DNA of 64,000 bases from Ophiura sarsii. Lineage: Eukaryota > Echinodermata > Ophiuroidea > Amphilepidida > Ophiuridae. The stretch spans positions 17,937,992 to 18,001,991 of the forward strand of contig CM069447.1 in the NCBI GenBank assembly GCA_035610835.1, written 5' to 3'. Shown here one piece after another: positions 1 to 11,319 of the stretch (positions are counted from its first letter, which is position 1; each line of letters starts with the position of its first letter). The translations under genes were made by a program, and so were the position numbers. The notes below the pieces were generated by a model, which was not told the origin of the DNA, made no database searches, and saw nothing but the letters and a program-made list of their open reading frames with translations.

Positions 1-900
1 TGGTTTGCCTGCTTGCTGCCTCACAAACCTGGATGGGAACAAATAGATAGGTATATATTGTATTTATTAGAAAATAGGTGAAAGTTTTTTGATGGTTTCC
101 TCCCTTCTGCCAATCCTTTAGGTAGTAAAAATGGAATCGTTTTTGAGTTTCTTGGGACTTGGGTAGGGTTGATCAGTCCGGTTTTTTGGGGGTGGCTTTT
201 TTTAATTTGTTTTTTTTAAACAATTTCAACAAAAGAAATCTTTCTTTTTTTGAAATTTTTAAAAACTTTCCCTCCCAAAAATCTCAAAATCGAAACAATG
301 TCTGTGTGTGATAGACCTTGCCCGTTGGTTTGCCTGCGTGTTGCCTCACAAACCTGGGTGGAAACAATACATGTAGATATATTTATTAGAAAATAGGTGA
401 AAGATTTTTGATGGTTTCCTCCCTTCTGCCAATCCTTTAGGGAGTAAAAATGGAATCGTTTTTGAGCCTCTTGGGTAGGGTTGGTCGGTCCGGTTATTTG
501 GGGTGTGTTTTTTTTATTTGGTTTTTTTAAACAATTTTCAAAAAAAAATCTTTATTTTTTTCAAATTTTTAATAACTTTTCCCAAAAATTCCCAAAATCA
601 AAAAATGTCTGCGTGTGATACACCTTGCCAGTTGGTTTGCCTGCTTGTTGCCTCACAAACCTGGATGGGAACAAATAGGAAATAGGTGAACCATTTTTGC
701 CTGGATTTTTGATGGTTTCCTCACTTCTGGCAATCCTTTAGGAGGAAGAAATGGAATCGTTTATGGACCTCTTGGGTAGGGTTGGTCGGTCTGGTGTTTT
801 GGGGGTGTATTTATTTAAATTTTTTAAAAAATCAAATCAAATTTAAAATTTTTAAAAAAAATCAAATTAAATTTAAAATATATACATGTATATATTGTCT
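1..900. repeat. Three-copy ~315 bp tandem repeat
   Basis: Three diverged copies begin near 1, 326 and 632. Each has a GGTTTGCCTGCTTG-like start, a stretch reading TGATGGTTTCCTCCCTTCTG, then GGTCGGTCCGG followed by a T-rich and A-rich tail. Open frames inside are low-complexity and unconvincing. Related GGTCGGTC-plus-T-run stretches recur at 4850, 59280 and 63370, so this is probably a transposon-derived repeat amplified locally. No gene is seen. Confidence 0.75.
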
Positions 901-1203
901 ATCTCAGGCCCTCACGAAACAGTTCTGTAAAACAATATGTGATTGCTCAAGTCGTTTTTAATTATCTATTTTGCTCCCTTCTGGTTGAGCACTTTTCCGG
1001 ATGCTGGTTTCACCCTTTACTTGGATTATACATGTATATGTGTACAAATTATAAAGATAAAAATCTCAAAATCCCATTGGTTTCCCTGCTTGCTGCCTAA
1101 CAATCGCCCCCCCCCCCCCCCCTATGATTTGCAAAACAAACAAAAAAGTGACGTGATCAAGCGAAAGCCTGCTGTATGTAGATGGTCGCATAATGAAATG
1201 AAG

Positions 1204-1318
1204 TTGCTCTCCCCTCCCTATGGAAATGTTATGACAACACATATGCGTGTATTACCCCACCACAATGCCTACTCCATGTTAAATAAACTACCTTTCACTA
1301 AAGCTGTAGAGTATAGAT
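1204..1318 (-). repeat. Duplicated copy of the gene A 3' end
   Basis: This stretch closely matches about 1697-1812, which holds the last codons and 3' flank of gene A. A further short piece (1646-1694) repeats the coding stretch at 1802-1852. The 3' end of the gene has therefore been partly duplicated downstream of itself. These copies contain no splice context and are best read as fragments. The interval 1319-1645 shows nothing I can identify. Confidence 0.7.
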
Positions 1319-1780
1319 GAGGTGACCGTTGTTTACATTTAGGACGCCCTCTGTTGATTTGAGACAAAACACACCGGGCAAGAGTTCCTATAGTTTATAT
1401 AGGCCAGATCAGGTTTTCTAACTAGATTGTGGTGTCATTGATAATTGTTATCAAAGCTGTCTTTAAACTTGCTTAGGAATGCTATAAGCTATCGCATTTC
1501 ACACAAAAAATTAAAAATAAATGAGTTTTACAATTCATTAGAAAGAAATTTCATGTTGTCTTCATTAACTTTACTGTATATTCTGCCTGGAGGGAATCAA
1601 CAGAGGGTGTCCCATTTGTAAATACATGACGTCACCGGTCACACCATCTATAGCATAATGGCTCCCACTGGGCCCTTTCACTTCAATCTTTCCATTGTAG
1701 CTCTCCCCTCCCTATGGAAATGTTATGACAACACATATATGCGTGAATCACCCCACAATGCCTACTCCATGTTGAATAAA

Positions 1781-2415
1781 TTACCTTTCACTAAAGCTGT
1801 AGAGTATAGCATAATGGCTCCCACTGGGCCCTTTCACTTCAATCTTTCCATCAGATGCCTTGAACTCCCACAGGCTTTCCTTCTCTGTACACAAGGGTAG
1901 AGCTGTCAGTGCATCGTCAGAGCGGCCCTGATGTACCATGTAGACATTACCTGGACAAGATCCACCACTAGGGGGTGCACTACATATCACCAAGAGGGCG
2001 CCCCCACCTGGACCGCACTTTGCGTCCAGACCTGGTTTCATAACGCCTTTTGCGCCTTCAAAGACGACGGCGCAGCCGCAGTGTCCCATGCGTGCGATGT
2101 TCGAGAAGACGGCGCAGTGTGCTTCGCCGAACATCGAGGAGGGGCATAGGCCGCCCTCGCTTGTCGTGTGCATTTCATTCCATTCGTAGATACTGTGCTT
2201 CCCGCCTTTCACCAACGAGGACGCCTCCATGTTGTTACTATCGAAGCCGCAACGGACCATCTGGAGCTCGGATCCGTCATTGTCGCTCTTGCAGCGGGAT
2301 ATGAGCACGAGCGCTGTGCCGCCTCCATGTTTTGCGTTGATGTTGAAGGCAGTTTTCATCCATATCTGCACTGGCATGCCTCCGTTGGAGAACCCTTCGT
2401 GGCACGCAGCATCAG
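1781..2415 (-). CDS. Gene A exon 3 (residues 68-278, stop)
   Basis: This exon follows a TATCCTCTCCAG acceptor and runs to a TAA stop. It encodes the cysteine- and glycine-rich part beginning DAACHEGFSNGG and ending AILYSFSER. Cysteines are spread along the whole length, as in a compact disulfide-bonded or metal-binding fold, but I see no named zinc-finger spacing. The antisense strand also carries open frames here, which I take as shadows. Confidence 0.8.
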
Positions 2416-5400
2416 CTGGAGAGGATAGAAAATTACAGAATTCATTGAAAAGTTGAGACAAAACAATTCTTTGTTCTAAGACAGGCGTGTGCAACCTGTG
2501 GCCCGCCGGCCTAATTCCCATTGATGCGGCCCGTTTGAACCGGAACTCCCTAGGTTACACAAATGGCAGATTGATGGTGTGCTCCCTTATAATTAGTAGG
2601 GTGACGCGCTGCATTAGTAAATATAACTCGAGGCGTGATTGCGTGTTAAAATCCCTGTTAAAATGGCGCTTGCAGCAGCAACAGCGATAAAAAAAAGAGG
2701 AAATTACACGAAGAGAAGCGGGTATTCACTGAGCAATTTCTTCATTAAACAAAACAGTGCGTCTCATGCCTCATTGTATGGTTTCCTGCTCTGATGCGCC
2801 ATTACGATTCCTAAGATTCCCCTCCCCACTACCCGGCCCCTCCTCTGGACGTGTTTTGGTATGCTTGACATCATTGCGGCCTGTGAATGGATCTCAAAAT
2901 CACAATGAGGTCCGGGTGGTAGGAAAGGTTGCACATGTTTGCCCTAAGGCGACAAAAAGAAACCACTATTTTGAATTTTTCGTTAAAAAAAAAATCCAAA
3001 AAGGAAACTTACTAATTTTTCCATACAGGTTTAATCAACATATCTGTTGTCTTCCTCAGTGGATTGTGTTTGATCCAGAGCCAGCGTTTCTAGTTTGTTT
3101 CTTGATGACGTCATCAGATGTTGATGATGACACACTCTGGATCACTGAGTCGTAAAGATGACTGAGTTGGTAAGTCCCCTCATCGCCGTTCATAAGGTGC
3201 TTTTGTTGGTTTGTTGTTTGGAAAAATTATTAAGTTTCCTTCTTGGAACTGTTCTTTTGAATTCCTGATGAAACTATTTCAAAAGAAACCACTATTGTAT
3301 GGGCAAACTGACCTCGCAGGTATTGTCGGTCGGTGGTCGAGCAGGTTTTTTTGTTTCTTTTTTCGAAAATGTCATTTTTGAATTTACACCAAGGTGGTTT
3401 GTCAGTTGTCACCTAGTAGTGACTATATACATTTATACCTCACTACTGGTTAACATCAAGTACAGCATGTCCCAAAAAAACTGGGTCCACAAACTGGAGA
3501 GCTTATTACTTTAAAAGTAGGAAACATAACTGTTTTGTATTTAAGGATATGAAAGTAAATATACTTGACCTTAATTGGTGAAATTGTGAGATCAATCCGA
3601 TGTCAACTTTTGGAAATTACAAAGATTTGAATAGAGCGTGGCCAGAACCCATTTTGTCCCGAATTAAGCAATACATCACCCTTGTGTGTTGCATCTGTGT
3701 GCGTTGTGCGCAAGTTTTCCCTGCTTGGAGTTTATTCCCCGAAATAACTGATGTTTGGTTACGATTCTTATTAGTGTTTTTCATCTGAAGACCAACACTT
3801 AAACATGATTGAAACCCTAAGTTAACAAATATCAAAGTTGTTAGTCAGTTACTTACCTACTGCCGAAGTGGGAGCCTGGGCAGGCGATAAACCTAAGTTG
3901 AGCTTCTTCAACTGTTTTGGTTTAGCTGTGAATAAAAAAAGATAGGAAATAAGAAAAACAATGACTAAAAATGTAACAAATCTGTGTCTGTTTGTTTGGG
4001 GGGATTGCTAAGGCCGAGATAGAAGCCTGGGCAATATCTTTGGCAAAGGGGATTGGAAAGCCAGGGTCATTACATACCCTTCTACCTAATCAGTCACACC
4101 AATCAGGGAAAATTGATGTCTTTTACATATTGCATCAGCTGAAAACATGTCCAAATGTATTCTTCACACTGTTTCGTCTTTTGGAGCTCAGTCCCCAAAA
4201 TGGGTTTTTTTATGCTTTTTTTTAAAAAAAGGTTCAATTTGTGTAAAAAGGAACTACTATGCCAAATACCCCCCCCCCCCCCCCCCAGGTTAAAAAGGGT
4301 CTACATACATTTGGAGTTAAAAGGTCCACTTTTAAACAAATGTGACCCCCTCAAAAAAGAAAATCATGATTACAGCCCTACGAAAACTTAGAGCTCAGAC
4401 TCAGAAGAAATGATCCAGTGTTTGTTGGGTCATAACTACAGGGGTAGAATTTCGTAACCAATCGCGAGAATCTGTTAAGATTCTCGCGGAAGGATTTTGC
4501 CAATTTTGAGTATCCATGGATTATTGTGAAATTAATGAAAATAATATCCAGAATAAGGCTATAAGCTTGCACAACTTCCAAATTCGGCATGTTTGTTGAC
4601 TAAGGGTCAACTACCAGTCATCTAATGTCCTGTTTTGGACTTACAAAAAACAAAAACAAAAAATCTTTTTTTTTGTTGTTGCGGGAATCCAACTGGATTC
4701 GCGCGGTAGTGATTTGACGCGAATCTTCACGCGAATCGATTCGCGGAGAAATTCTACCCTGAACTATAAATGTGATGGTATTTTATATCACCTCCTATCA
4801 CCTTTAGGTGACAAAGAAAGCCTGCTTTACAAGCGCAAACGGACCTCTCGAGTAGTTAGGTCTGTCAGGCATTTTTGTTACTTGTGGTGAATTTCCAGCA
4901 AAAGTCAAAAAAAAATAAAAAATAGGTTAGTCAGAACAGGTGGATTTTGTTGTTGTAAGCTATATATTGGTGCTGGCGGAAAATGCTCAAAATCCCCTGG
5001 GTTGCTAAACGTACAAATATTAGCGTACTACATGATATTGGTGTGAAGAAGAGACTACTTGACTCAGTCAATCGCCAGACTCTCAGCTACTTCGGTCACA
5101 TAGCCAGACGTCAGGACAACTGCCTTGAAAAGGTCCTTATGCAGGGGAAAATTGAAGGCTCAAGAAGACGCGGGCGACCTAGAGCAAGGTGGATGGACAG
5201 AATCAAAAATCTTACTGGACAACCTCTAGCAGGGGTATACAAACTAGCTGCTGACCGACAACAGTGGAGAGCCATCTTGAAAGTCACGAACTGTCAGACA
5301 TGACGGAGGCGTACCAGACAGACAGACAGAAGCTATATATTTACACTCGGCTCGGCTACATCGTGGCCTCGTTTTCGGAGCACTAATTGCTCTGAGCAAT

Positions 5401-6863
5401 CTCAGTTGGATAGCATGGCCCTCTCTTGCATAAATGAGCCAATTATGAATACCGTCTATACCCTATACCAAGCATGTGCAACCTTTTCTACCACACGGGC
5501 CGCATTGTGATTTTGAGATCTATTCACGGGCCGCACTAGTGATTGTCAAACATTCCAAAACACTTCCAGACACGCTTGCCCTATACCAAGAGTGAAATAC
5601 CCTAAGTTACTTTTGAGTGGAAAATGTTAGAAAATACATTGTTTCACTGCCTAAAACATTGCTCTAGCCAGTCAGTAGGGAGGTCACGCTGCATGTCATA
5701 TTTTGTTATACGCAAGAAAACAATGGAGTATCAGTGACTGCAATATTTGCTAGATATAGCTTCGGAAAATGGTCTATTTGGGCATCTCAAAAACTGAGAA
5801 ACGTGCTAAAAATAAGGTAGAATTTTAGAGGAGGGTCAATAACATCTGCAGATCGGTAAAATGTATAGTATTAAACACGTTTTGTGACCAAATTTATGTC
5901 GTAAAATGTTGGAAAATTCACGTTTTGAAAATCTGTGGTCTTCGAAATTACAGGAATCCTAACTCATTCTAAACCTCACCAAATCATGAAATGAACCCTC
6001 GTCTACAAAAAATTCCGTGTACGTATTGCTCTATCTGCTTGGAGATAGCGAAGACCACGGAAACTTCATAGCTTCATACCACGGAATGAAATCCGCCATT
6101 AGGTGCCATAGACATTACATGGCGAACATCGTACAGATTTGCACTGCAGTCCTCTGTGTAGGGAGTTTTGACAATAGCAAGGTCGTTCGACTATTGTGTT
6201 TGTGCATGTTTGTGACTACTGACCCCGTTTAACAATCTTCATAGCTTTTATATAGGGCTTGGGTGACCTAACTATTGACTGTAGCAAACAGGACATCATC
6301 TTTCTCATCTGGTCATTTGAAAAATGAGCTAATTATGAATAACGTCTATACCCTGGTCATTTGAGCAGTGTAGAAGAGCCCCCCCCCCCCCCCCCCCCGC
6401 CCCCAAAAAAACCCACAAACAAACTAGATTTATACGAATCCCTGGGCAAGGCCGGGAGCTACTTTTTTTAAAAGTAGCGCCCGGATCAGGGGGATTTATT
6501 GAGAACCGGGAGCTACTTAAGTCTACCGGGAGCTAACCTGTAATTAAATCAAATATGGTTTAAAGCAAAATTCGATGTTTTGGGCAAGCTTCCCGGGCGC
6601 TGGTTTGGACAAAATATCAGCGCTCGGTTGTTATTTTTCAGCATTACCAGGCCCTTTGGTAGAAAGACCGAGGGTAAAAATCGCCCAGCACCCGCTTATC
6701 TTGAGTCTTGTCCCTGGGGCGTGAGCTTACCTGTATTCATTTTGGCCTTCGCTGCCAGCATCTTTCTCATATTGGCATTTTTCCCACCAGTGGAGAATGC
6801 CGTAACCGCGGCAACCTTCTGCGAGGAAATGTCACCCTGCTTCTTGGAGACTTTGGTACCCAT
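1781..6863 (-). CDS. Gene A: three-exon unknown cysteine-rich protein, 278 aa
   Basis: Coding exons are 6863-6731, 3925-3857 and 2415-1781 on the minus strand. Donors are GTAAGC and GTAAGT, acceptors are CAG, and both introns are phase 1, so the 837 nt join without a stop to give 278 residues. The protein starts MGTKVSKKQ, which fits an N-myristoylation signal (Gly2, Ser6, Lys7-8). Residues 1-67 are basic and low in complexity (Lys/Ala/Ser rich). Residues 68-278 form a cysteine-rich region with about 11 Cys, including a GHCGCAVVF stretch, and many Gly. No signal peptide or membrane segment is seen. I do not recognise the family and infer no function beyond possible membrane tethering through myristate. 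The coding exons are GC-richer than their surroundings. A TTACTTCTTCAG tract just upstream of the ATG could be an acceptor for a 5' untranslated exon. Confidence 0.8.
2481..2951. mobile_element. hAT-like element in gene A intron 2
   Basis: The ends are imperfect inverted repeats: CAGGCGTGTGCAACC on the left and GGTTGCACATGTTTG on the right. The flanks TTCTAAGA and CCCTAAGG could be a worn 8-bp duplication. The right portion (2880-2951) matches in inverse orientation the stretch at 5469-5560, so the family has another copy nearby. No transposase is present. Confidence 0.55.
2952..3856. other. Remainder of gene A intron 2
   Basis: AT-rich intronic sequence with no supported exon, RNA or element boundary. 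The open frames across it are low in complexity. Confidence 0.5.
3857..3925 (-). CDS. Gene A exon 2 (residues 45-67)
   Basis: This 69 nt exon lies between a TTCACAG acceptor and a GTAAGT donor. It reads KPKQLKKLNLGLSPAQAPT in the phase set by exon 1 and has no stop. It is too short to be found as an isolated ORF; the support is the exact phase match on both sides and the continued basic composition. Confidence 0.7.
3926..4976. other. Gene A intron 1, distal part
   Basis: Intronic sequence with a poly-C run near 4270-4286 and a short foldback near 4440-4760 in which TCGCGAGAATC-like and GCGAATC-like motifs recur. It ends in a GGTCTGTCAGG-plus-T stretch resembling the 1-900 repeat. No gene is seen. 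Confidence 0.4.
4983..5303 (+). pseudogene. C-terminal fragment of a non-LTR retrotransposon polyprotein
   Basis: The 106-residue frame carries a stretch reading YFGHIARRQDNCLEKVL followed by GRPRARWMDRIK and DRQQWRAI. This pattern is typical of the extreme C-terminus of endonuclease/reverse-transcriptase proteins of animal LINEs. The upstream reverse transcriptase is absent, so this is a 5'-truncated remnant. It lies antisense inside gene A intron 1. Short (GACA)n follows the stop, as is common at LINE 3' ends. Confidence 0.7.
5469..5560 (+). mobile_element. End fragment of the hAT-like family
   Basis: This matches the inverted right end of the 2481-2951 element, sharing ATGTGCAACCTTT and ATTGTGATTTTGAGATC-like stretches. 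A second terminus is not clear. The rest of the interval to 6370 holds no recognised feature; the frame at 6017-6232 has no family motif. Confidence 0.5.
6380..6399. repeat. Poly-C run
   Basis: An uninterrupted C run of nearly 20 bases lies within intron 1 of gene A. Homopolymer length may be unreliable in the assembly. Confidence 0.8.
6731..6863 (-). CDS. Gene A exon 1 (residues 1-44)
   Basis: The ATG at 6863 begins an open stretch with Gly2, Ser6, Lys7 and Lys8, then a basic run ending in KMNT before a GTAAGC donor. This ATG is chosen because it gives the myristoylation-type start and there is an in-phase donor. A sequence similar to the start region lies just upstream (about 6970-7012) but has lost the ATG, so the 5' end appears partly duplicated. 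Confidence 0.75.
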
Positions 6864-7066
6864 GATGCAGCAGTTCTGTAGCTATGGCAACCGGCACTGA
6901 AGAAGTAAACAGTTAATTGGGTGGTTTTAAAATTGAGTATAAATTGTAATGCATAGATTAGTTGCCACCAATGATGCCGCATGTCTGTAGCTATGGCAAC
7001 CAGCAATGACGAAGTAGTTTATTTAATTGGTTAAATACATGCATATTGCAATACCATTATAATATC

Positions 7067-7252
7067 CAGGCCTGGAAAAAATGGGCAAATTGGGAAGCTC
7101 CTTGCCAGAATATTTTGGCATATGGAGGGAAATTTAGAGGGACATTTTACTCTTCCATATAAAGAAATACATATAAATTAGTGTGAAATTGTCCTTTTTA
7201 GAGGGAAATTTGGGTTTAGCTTGCCGGGAAATCAACATTTTTCCAAGGCCTG
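7067..7252. mobile_element. 186 bp hAT-type MITE with perfect 8-bp duplication
   Basis: The element starts CAGGCCTGGAAAAA and ends TTTTTCCAAGGCCTG, nearly perfect inverted repeats. It is flanked on both sides by ATAATATC (7059-7066 and 7253-7260). An 8-bp duplication and a CAG...CTG terminus are characteristic of hAT transposons. It has no coding capacity. It lies upstream of gene A. Confidence 0.85.
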
Positions 7253-7260
7253 ATAATATC

Positions 7261-8383
7261 ATTCTTTGACAGTCCTACAGTACATGTTGCAACACTAACC
7301 AGCAGCGTTCATGATAACCGGTGTCGCATCGCGAAAGTGCTCCGCACTTTTGAAGTATTACGATTCAATTGCACAAATGTGTAGCTAAAAGTGCGACGCA
7401 AGAAGATTCCCTACTTGATATTTGATCACGTTCCATCAAAACAAAAAGTTTGAGTTTCATCTTCAAATAACTAAAAAAAAAGTATGATAAATCCTCAAGT
7501 ATCGGCAGTTCATATTTAGTTTTCGTCAGAGTTAAAAAGTCTTGTTCCCATGCTGCAGAGTGTTACTAAAAGGCGAATCGAAAAGGCGCCAACAAAAATG
7601 ACTTGGAATAAAACTAGTGGTGCACCACGGACACAAGGAAAGTCCTTAAAGGAATCATATAACAAAATGGCGCTTTGTAAGAAATGATGTAAACAATTAT
7701 GAAATCCATCGTGACTCATGAGCGAAATAATGCCTGTATTTCCTTGTGTTTTATTACTAAAATGTGTTAGTTCAAATTGTAAAATCTAGATAGTGTACAC
7801 GTTACGTATACTGTATTTTGTTTACGGGATACGGGTTATACGTGCGTTATACACGGTTGAACCATGTTACGTGCGCATGCCAGATTATGTAAAGCGTGCA
7901 AAGTTGATGAAATATTGATTTTGTTACTAGAAAAAAAAGTGCTATACAAAATTTGTGAATTGCTACACAAAACTAATAGTGCATCGCACTTTTTGCTACA
8001 CAAAAAAAATGCTGGAAATTGAATGCTGCTAACCAGGCTCAGCACCAACACTAACAGGACCTATTCAGATTTTGTTTTAAAATCAAAATTCCTAAACCCT
8101 GAGAACCGTGAAAACCGTTCTAGTTGTGTTTTAAAATAATGATGCCAATTATAAATTGCATAGTAAGATTCTGTGGCGTACAGGGCTCAAATTAATCGAA
8201 GGCATCGAAGGCAATTCCACCTAGTTGCTTGTCTTGATGCCCTCAATTTCTGAATGTTTTCACTCCATTCAAAAGTACATAATTAATTGCCTTGGAGAAA
8301 GTTGCAGTGCCCCTTCCAAATTGCCTTTATAAGTTAAATTGCAACTTCAATTCTTATTTTAAGGCTTGGTGGCGTATCCAGGC
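7261..8383. other. Intergenic stretch, no supported feature
   Basis: AT-rich sequence upstream of gene A. The frames at 7516-7719 and 7836-8051 have no recognisable motif. I see no gene or well-bounded repeat. Confidence 0.4.
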
Positions 8384-9342
8384 TTAACCACTTGGCCGCG
8401 ACTAGCGTAAATATACGTTACAGACCCTGCACACGGCTGTGCGGTGGCCGTATATATACGTTGACGAGTCGGCAAATTACTTGATTTGTTCAAACTCGCC
8501 GCACAGCCCTTCACAGTATGGCTATAATAGGACAATCGCATATCGGTATTTTCCTTAGAAAATTTTCCGAAAGATGGCGCTATTTTGTAAAGGCTGGCGA
8601 GAATATTAACCTCGTTATAAGCAATCAAAGTTCAGCTAAATATTGAAAAAGAACAGTGCATCGACAGCACGAGCCGGGCACGAGCGGTCCCCTACGCTTC
8701 ACTGAAAGTGTAATAAAAATAAACGGAAACCAGCGACACGCGTAGAACTGAATAAAACCCGGAAGCGAAGAACATACGATATTTTGGTTACATCTGGAGC
8801 TATTTCTTCAAGATATATGCGGTCATATAATGCTCAGACTACAGTTCTAGTTTGAAATATAAACTTGTATGTTACTTCAAATCGTACAAGAGTATATTTC
8901 ACAAGAATAAGTTGCCTGAAATCAACACGAATTGTGAAGAATGTCGTAGTGGTTTTGCGTTTAGATATACAGCCGCCTGAACCAAGTGAATAAATCTACA
9001 GCAAACTCCGGTGAACGAGTGATACTGATAGCGTGTTGAATTTGGCATGAAATAGTAAAATTAGTAAGGACAAATATATATCGTAGTTACTATGATTCTC
9101 ATAATATTTACATAAAATCAGTGCTTTTTTTATTTATTGGGAATTGGGATATGTGTGAATCAGTGAATATGTACATTGTACTATGTATTCAATGTATCCA
9201 TGCATGTGCTGTTGTTACACGTAGCCTACTGTACCTGCAGGGTGCGTGCTTGTATGCAGGTATACGGAGCAGTGCTGTGTGAGTGACCTCCATTTATAGC
9301 GTTGCACAGACTAATATTTAATAGTAGCAGCGAACTGGTTAA
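8384..9342. mobile_element. Possible TTAA-flanked element with TTAACCA ends
   Basis: The left end reads TTAACCACTTGGCCGCGACT and the reverse complement of the right end reads TTAACCAGTTCGCTGCTACT. These similar termini at TTAA fit a piggyBac-type non-autonomous element of about 960 bp. The interior shows no transposase. Its right TTAA is also the left TTAA of the next element. Confidence 0.45.
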
Positions 9343-9855
9343 GGGGGCTGTGCACCTTCGTATAGCCTCCGTAAAACTGCTGTAACTTCTTCATTTTCAT
9401 TATTCATTTAATCTAGATAAAAGTATACATTTTTTTGCAGGAAAGGGTTCAATGAATCCAACTATGATCATGAAATTGACCATTTTGGAGAAAGTTATAA
9501 AAAACATGTTTTTTGACCCATTTTAGGTTTGGAAAAGATAACTCAAAATATATTTTGTCAAATTTTGTCATACTAGTTTTATTATATTCCTCATACAATT
9601 CCCTAGGAATCGTTTTTGTTTTTTTGAAAACATTTATTATTTTTTGAATTGGAGACCAAAAAGTGCTAAAAATCATGAAAATCACAATTTTTGGTAAAAA
9701 ATCACATTTTTTCCAAAATGGTCAATTTCATGATCATGGTTGGATTTATTAAACCCTTTCCTGCAAAAAAATGTATACTTTCATATAGATTAAATGAATA
9801 ATGAAGAAGTTACGGCAGTTTTACGGAGACTGTACAAGGTGCACAGCCCCCTTAA
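9339..9855. mobile_element. 517 bp TTAA-flanked foldback MITE
   Basis: Both ends carry TTAA followed by the inverted repeat GGGGGCTGTGCACCTT (slightly worn on one side). The arms pair for well over 100 bp, covering a GCAGGAAAGGGTT-like and a TGATCATGAAATTGACC-like stretch. TTAA targeting suggests piggyBac-type mobilisation. The antisense frame inside is not a transposase. Confidence 0.8.
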
Positions 9856-10163
9856 AAGTCAGGGGCACCCAAAAATGTCCATTTTGCAGACCAAAAACAC
9901 TACTTCAAAAAACACCGTTCTATGGGCAGACGGACCTCTCAGTATTAAAAGGGTAAGGCGTGGTGTTTTTCACTGTGGGGTGTGGTGGGGGGGGGGGGGT
10001 TGGGGGGGGAGGAATTTTGTTCCAAAATGTCATGAACATTTTGGTGAATTTTCAAACATTTTCCCAGCAGCATTTTCCCAACAGAAATTACAAACTAAAA
10101 AAAATAATTCGAAAATAATGTAGGCGGTTGAACATGTGTTTTATTACACTAACTTGCTCATAA
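9856..10163. repeat. Interval with a G-rich run
   Basis: Holds a GGGG-rich tract at about 9987-10011 beside the T/A-rich tail of a GGTCGGTC-type repeat. No gene is supported. Confidence 0.4.
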
Positions 10164-10585
10164 GGCCCAAAAAAAATTGTTATGTTGTCCTCGACCGCCC
10201 GCTCGTCATTTTAGGGCCGCTCCGATTTTTTTTTTTCAGATTTTTTTTTTTTTAAAAATCATTGTGTTTTTTTTTTAAATCAGATTTTTTTAATTTTTTT
10301 TAATTTTTTTTTTCAGATTTTTTTTTTTTTCAGATTTTTTTTTTTTCAGATTTTTTTCAGATTTTTTTTTAAACAGTTTAAATGGCATTAATATTAAATT
10401 AAGTGTTTATAACATATATGTGCGGCTCTTAGAGTGATTTTAACTTCTTGTTGGCTGAACTTTGAGCTTCTGCTGGTAAAAGAAGAAAAAAATTAAAAAA
10501 TTAAAAAAATTAAAAAAATCCGCCCGCCCGCCCCTCCTCTCTGAAAGCTGTCGAGGACAACATAACAACAACAAAATTGTTTGCC
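10164..10585. mobile_element. PIF/Harbinger-type MITE with TAA target duplication
   Basis: Flanked by TAA on both sides (10161-10163, 10586-10588). The ends are GGCCCAAAAAAAATTGTTAT and an inverted ATAACAACAACAAAATTG stretch, with GTTGTCCTCGAC/GTCGAGGACAAC further in. The middle is T-rich low-complexity sequence with CAGATTTTTT units. It resembles the element at 63316-63696. Confidence 0.65.
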
Positions 10586-11121
10586 TAATTGAGGTCCATT
10601 TTGGCTTTAAAAAGATGATTTGTCTGGGAAAATGTGCTATTTTTGTACTAATTTGACTATCATAATCAAGTCTGGAAATAGCAACCGCCAACTTGTTGAG
10701 GGCGCTCTTTACAAGTATTTTATATTATTATTATTATTATATTATTTAAAAATGCAGCACGTAATTATTGGTGTATAAATAGGCAAATAAAACTATTTTT
10801 CTGCTGGAATGACAATGTGCGCATACGAAAATAAGTTTAATAGTACGTCTTAGTAGGTTTTTCATAAATTTGATACCTGTGAAGTGCTCGTAATAGAAAT
10901 TTATGTCGTTTATGGAGATATTTTTCATTGTGGTTTGCTCTCCGAAAACACCCATAGACCCACCCACAGCGTGAAAGTGTTTGGCCGAGCGTTGACGAAC
11001 GCTAGTGTTCAGCGTTGATCACTGCTGAGCGGGAAAGAGTTTGTACTTTATGTGACAACGCTAGTACGCTACTGTTCAGCGTTCGAGTGTGTGAAGTTCA
11101 CGGCTTTACCTAGTCACAGTA

Positions 11122-11161
11122 ACATGCAACTCAGTACTATAGTACCGAGTTGCATGTTATT
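11122..11161. repeat. 40 bp near-perfect palindrome
   Basis: The arms TAACATGCAACTC and GAGTTGCATGTTA flank AGTACTATAGTACC. The rest of 10589-11310 is unremarkable, apart from paired GACGTCCCG/CGGGACGTC motifs near 11205 and 11285. Confidence 0.7.
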
Positions 11162-11319
11162 GTGACTGCTTTACCGTATTATTATTGGCTATATCTTGCT
11201 AGACGTCCCGTACCGTACGGAATAAACCGTGTACTACTTCTACGCATTTTAATTGGTTTGAGCATGCACACTTACACTTTGGTTACGGGACGTCTGGCAA
11301 GGCATAGGCATTGCCTTTT

